DNA from: Luteibacter rhizovicinus | GTDB lineage: Bacteria; Pseudomonadota; Gammaproteobacteria; Xanthomonadales; Rhodanobacteraceae | Reading direction: 5' to 3' | Assembly (NCBI RefSeq): GCF_004342265.1 | Contig: NZ_SMCS01000001.1 | Coordinates: 186,001 to 250,000, forward strand | Length of the DNA: 64,000 bases | Shown: positions 62,116-64,000 of the stretch, in pieces | Position numbering within the stretch: the first letter of the stretch is position 1 | Layout of the letters: each line of letters opens with the position of its first letter | Translations under genes and position numbers: made by a program | The notes under the pieces: model-generated | What the model was told of the DNA's origin: nothing | What the model saw: only the letters and a program-made list of their open reading frames with translations | The model's database searches: none

Positions 62116-62356
62116 CGCAATACTTCCTTATGGACAAATGCAAACGTTGTGCGGCTGTCGGCTGACGTCCGCGCGGAGAATGGCTGCGCGAAACGCAGCC
62201 AGGTTCACTACGGCACGTCCCGGTACAGGCCGGGACGGTGTTGCGGCCCGAGGGCCATCTCGACAGGCGTCGGAGCGCGCTGCCAAAGAGAGTGAGCGGG
62301 ACAGGCGCGGCAACCGGACTTCGTCCGGCCGCCATGCAGGTACACCGCAAGAAAAA
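62116..62356 (-). other. virB1-virB2 spacer with three hairpins
   Basis: The 241-nt spacer inside the virB operon holds three perfect dyads: GGCTGCG/CGCAGCC (62182-62200), CGTCCCGG/CCGGGACG (62216-62237) and CCGGAC-TTC-GTCCGG (62314-62328). Other junctions in the operon are tight or overlapping, so this may be a processing, attenuation or promoter region that sets pilin level. No gene is evident. Confidence 0.5.
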
Positions 62357-63394
62357 TCAGAAAACGAAAGCGTCATCGCGCACTCCCGTACGAAGGTCGG
62401 CCTGATCGCCCATCGGCACAGACGGTGCGGGCACCGCAGCGGACTGTGCCGTGGGTGAGGGGGGCGTGGCGTCGGCTCCGGTGGGAGGCGATTCCGGTTC
62501 GCCCGGACCCCGGACCTGGGGTACGAAAATGTCGGCGCCCGGCGCGCCAGCCACGATGGGCTGGTTGGCCGCGAGTTTGGGCGCGGCGGCGATGGCCTGG
62601 GCGATCTGCGTCACGGCCTGTCCCGCTACCGCGGTGACGGCTGCGGCATTCATCGGGACCACGGGTTGTTGCGCCACGGGAATACCGGTTTGCTGCGTGG
62701 GTATCAGGCTTTGTGCGCCGTGCATGCCATCGACTGGCATTCCCGTAGCGGGATTGATCTGGTTCGGAACGTTCGACCCGATGGCGGTGGCCAGCGCCGG
62801 CGCGATCGCTGCCGACGCGGCGGCGTCGAGCACGCTGCGTATGGCAACGCGATACGCGGGACCGTCGGTCGTTACCGTAGTGACGCCCTTGACGCGGCCG
62901 CCGGGGTTGGCCGTCGCATTGACCACTTGCAGTGGAATAGCCGAAGTGGAGTCCGGGGCCTGTTGTCCGATCGAGGCGTAAACCTTCTGGACATAGCCGT
63001 CCTGGAAACCGGTCGTGAAGTTGCCCGAGTAGTAGCAGCTGAACGACTTGCCCCAGTCGCCACCCGCACTGGCATAGCAGGCGGCGAGGATCTGAGATCC
63101 CGCGACGAGATTCGGGCACACCTGGAAAGCTTTCTCGTAGGAGTCGAGACCGAACTTGCCGAGGTTGGCGCGGTTTACCTGTGCTATGCCCAGCGAATAG
63201 TTGTAGCCCTTCTCGTCGAGCATGCGCACCGTCGCCATCGCCTCGCCGAGGTTCTGCGGCTGACGTACCAGCTGCGCGCCAACGACGCCGATCGCAAACG
63301 GGTTGCGGCCGGATTCGACTTCGACGATGTGCTGCATCACCTCAGCCGGGACGGCAAGGTTCTGGCACGCTAGCATTTCCAATCCTGGTATCAC
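62357..63394 (-). CDS. virB1: type IV secretion lytic transglycosylase VirB1
   Basis: The 345-aa protein has an N-terminal SLT-type transglycosylase domain (~15-150): catalytic glutamate in MQHIVEVESGRNPFAIGVV, YNYSLGIAQVNRANLGKFG and AACYASAGGDWGKSFSCYYSGN. It opens the peptidoglycan for the secretion channel. A long Pro/Ala/Val-rich tail (~195-345) follows. There is no classical signal peptide, which is common in VirB1 homologues. It lies between virB11 and virB2 as in Xanthomonas. Confidence 0.93.
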   Translation of the reverse strand: MIPGLEMLACQNLAVPAEVMQHIVEVESGRNPFAIGVVGAQLVRQPQNLGEAMATVRMLDEKGYNYSLGIAQVNRANLGKFGLDSYEKAFQVCPNLVAGSQILAACYASAGGDWGKSFSCYYSGNFTTGFQDGYVQKVYASIGQQAPDSTSAIPLQVVNATANPGGRVKGVTTVTTDGPAYRVAIRSVLDAAASAAIAPALATAIGSNVPNQINPATGMPVDGMHGAQSLIPTQQTGIPVAQQPVVPMNAAAVTAVAGQAVTQIAQAIAAAPKLAANQPIVAGAPGADIFVPQVRGPGEPESPPTGADATPPSPTAQSAAVPAPSVPMGDQADLRTGVRDDAFVF

Positions 63395-63432
63395 CTTTAC
63401 AACTCCTGCTTCCTGACCGACTCAGTCGATCG

Positions 63433-64000
63433 TTACCCTGCACTCGCCGCAAACGCTCGATTCGGGTTGAAATCAATGCCGGTGATGTAGCGGCGCCCGG
63501 CATGCGCCTTGATATGCACGACGATGTCGATGGTCATCATCAGCAATCGTTTGATCGTGGAAAACTCCAGCCCGGAGCCTTCCGTGGAAGCCTTTACCAT
63601 CAGCGCGAGCTGATCCCAGGTCTGTTCGGTGCTGCCGGCGTGGCAGCTGGTGATCGAACCGGGATGACCCGACGCGCAGTTACGGATGAAGTAGAACGAT
63701 TCGTCGCCGCGCAGCTCGGCCAGAATGATCCGGTCGGGCTTCATGCGCAGGCATGCCTCCATGCAGCTCTTCGCGGTGACGTTGCTGGTGCTCTGGCCAC
63801 CTTTCGAATAGAGCAGGTGCACCACGTTCGGCTGATCGATGAATAGTTCGCGTGCGTCTTCGATGGTGACCAGCCGTTCCTCGTCGGGAATGTGGTGCAC
63901 CAGCGATTTCATGAACGTGGTTTTGCCGCTGCCGGTGGCACCGGCGACGACGATGTTTTTCTTGCTCAGTACGGCTTTGCGGAAAAAGTCGGCGTAGCGT
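63433..64000 (-). CDS. virB11: type IV secretion ATPase VirB11 (partial)
   Basis: This is the C-terminal ~188 residues of VirB11; the gene continues past the right edge. Walker A reads KNIVVAGATGSGKTTFMKSLV. ILAELRGDESFYFIRNCASGHPGSITSCHAGS (in parts) gives the Walker B/His-box region of the traffic ATPase. VirB11 is the hexameric switch between pilus assembly and secretion. Its end is 38 nt before virB1, and virB7-B10 are expected further right. Confidence 0.96.
   Translation of the reverse strand, partial: RYADFFRKAVLSKKNIVVAGATGSGKTTFMKSLVHHIPDEERLVTIEDARELFIDQPNVVHLLYSKGGQSTSNVTAKSCMEACLRMKPDRIILAELRGDESFYFIRNCASGHPGSITSCHAGSTEQTWDQLALMVKASTEGSGLEFSTIKRLLMMTIDIVVHIKAHAGRRYITGIDFNPNRAFAASAG

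Noticed and set aside
62060-62350. Small minus-strand frame in the virB1-virB2 spacer
   Set aside because: It overlaps the virB2 start in another frame, is Arg/Ser/Pro-rich and has no domain.

Overview
The window is GC-rich, densely coding gammaproteobacterial chromosome. Several things point to the Xanthomonadales, most likely a Luteibacter/Dyella-like member of the Rhodanobacteraceae: the argH-proB-proA order, a Xanthomonadales-type killing type IV secretion system (X-T4SS) whose effectors carry the XVIPCD tail, kynurenine-pathway genes, an EfpL-type EF-P paralogue, and REP-like hairpins of the TGTGGGAGCGCGC type. The genus is inferred from gene content, not established.

Layout. 1-2650: end of argH, then proB and proA. 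2650-2905: a 45-bp inverted REP-like pair with a 14-bp tandem array. 2911-6428: kynureninase with a coupled unknown gene, a small periplasmic protein and an ACMSD-like amidohydrolase. 6484-12088: FUSC transporter, efpL, a short-chain dehydrogenase, three GNAT acetyltransferases in a row and an RHS-type gene remnant. 12089-15668: HMG-CoA lyase plus the biotin subunit of methylcrotonyl-CoA carboxylase, then slyD. 15669-19633: an inverted-repeat intergenic element, pldA, a proline-rich EF-hand protein, ycaQ and a lipoprotein. 19800-21340: three cold-shock genes with long leaders, two of them nearly identical. 21359-24553: hydrolase, Old Yellow Enzyme, pirin and Mpo1-like protein. 24580-28511: a CqsA/CqsS-like alpha-hydroxyketone quorum-sensing locus with its own response regulator. 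28578-41810: housekeeping genes (cytochrome c-like protein, tcdA, phaB, gluQ, htpX, htpG, AEC transporter, hslR, a membrane-protein pair, catalase, mutS).

41995-64000 is an interbacterial-competition island. Read along the minus strand it runs virB11 (cut by the window edge), virB1, virB2, virB3, virB4, virB5, virB6, two DUF4189 proteins, four immunity-effector pairs, a small cysteine-rich exported protein and virD4. A fifth effector, with a candidate immunity gene in front of it, lies on the plus strand and converges on virD4. All five effectors end in an XVIPCD, the domain VirD4 recognises. Their toxic domains look like a class-3 lipase, an NlpC/P60-type peptidase, a GH19-type glycosidase and two further lysozyme-like modules. 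Every effector is directly preceded by a gene for an exported protein, which is the arrangement expected of toxin and periplasmic immunity pairs.

The two most distinctive systems are (i) the cqsA-response regulator-cqsS locus, in an order better known for diffusible-signal-factor signalling, where the kinase has lost its receiver domain and the cqsA ribosome-binding site can be buried in a leader stem; and (ii) the effector-immunity array, whose immunity candidates are built from shared, reshuffled modules.
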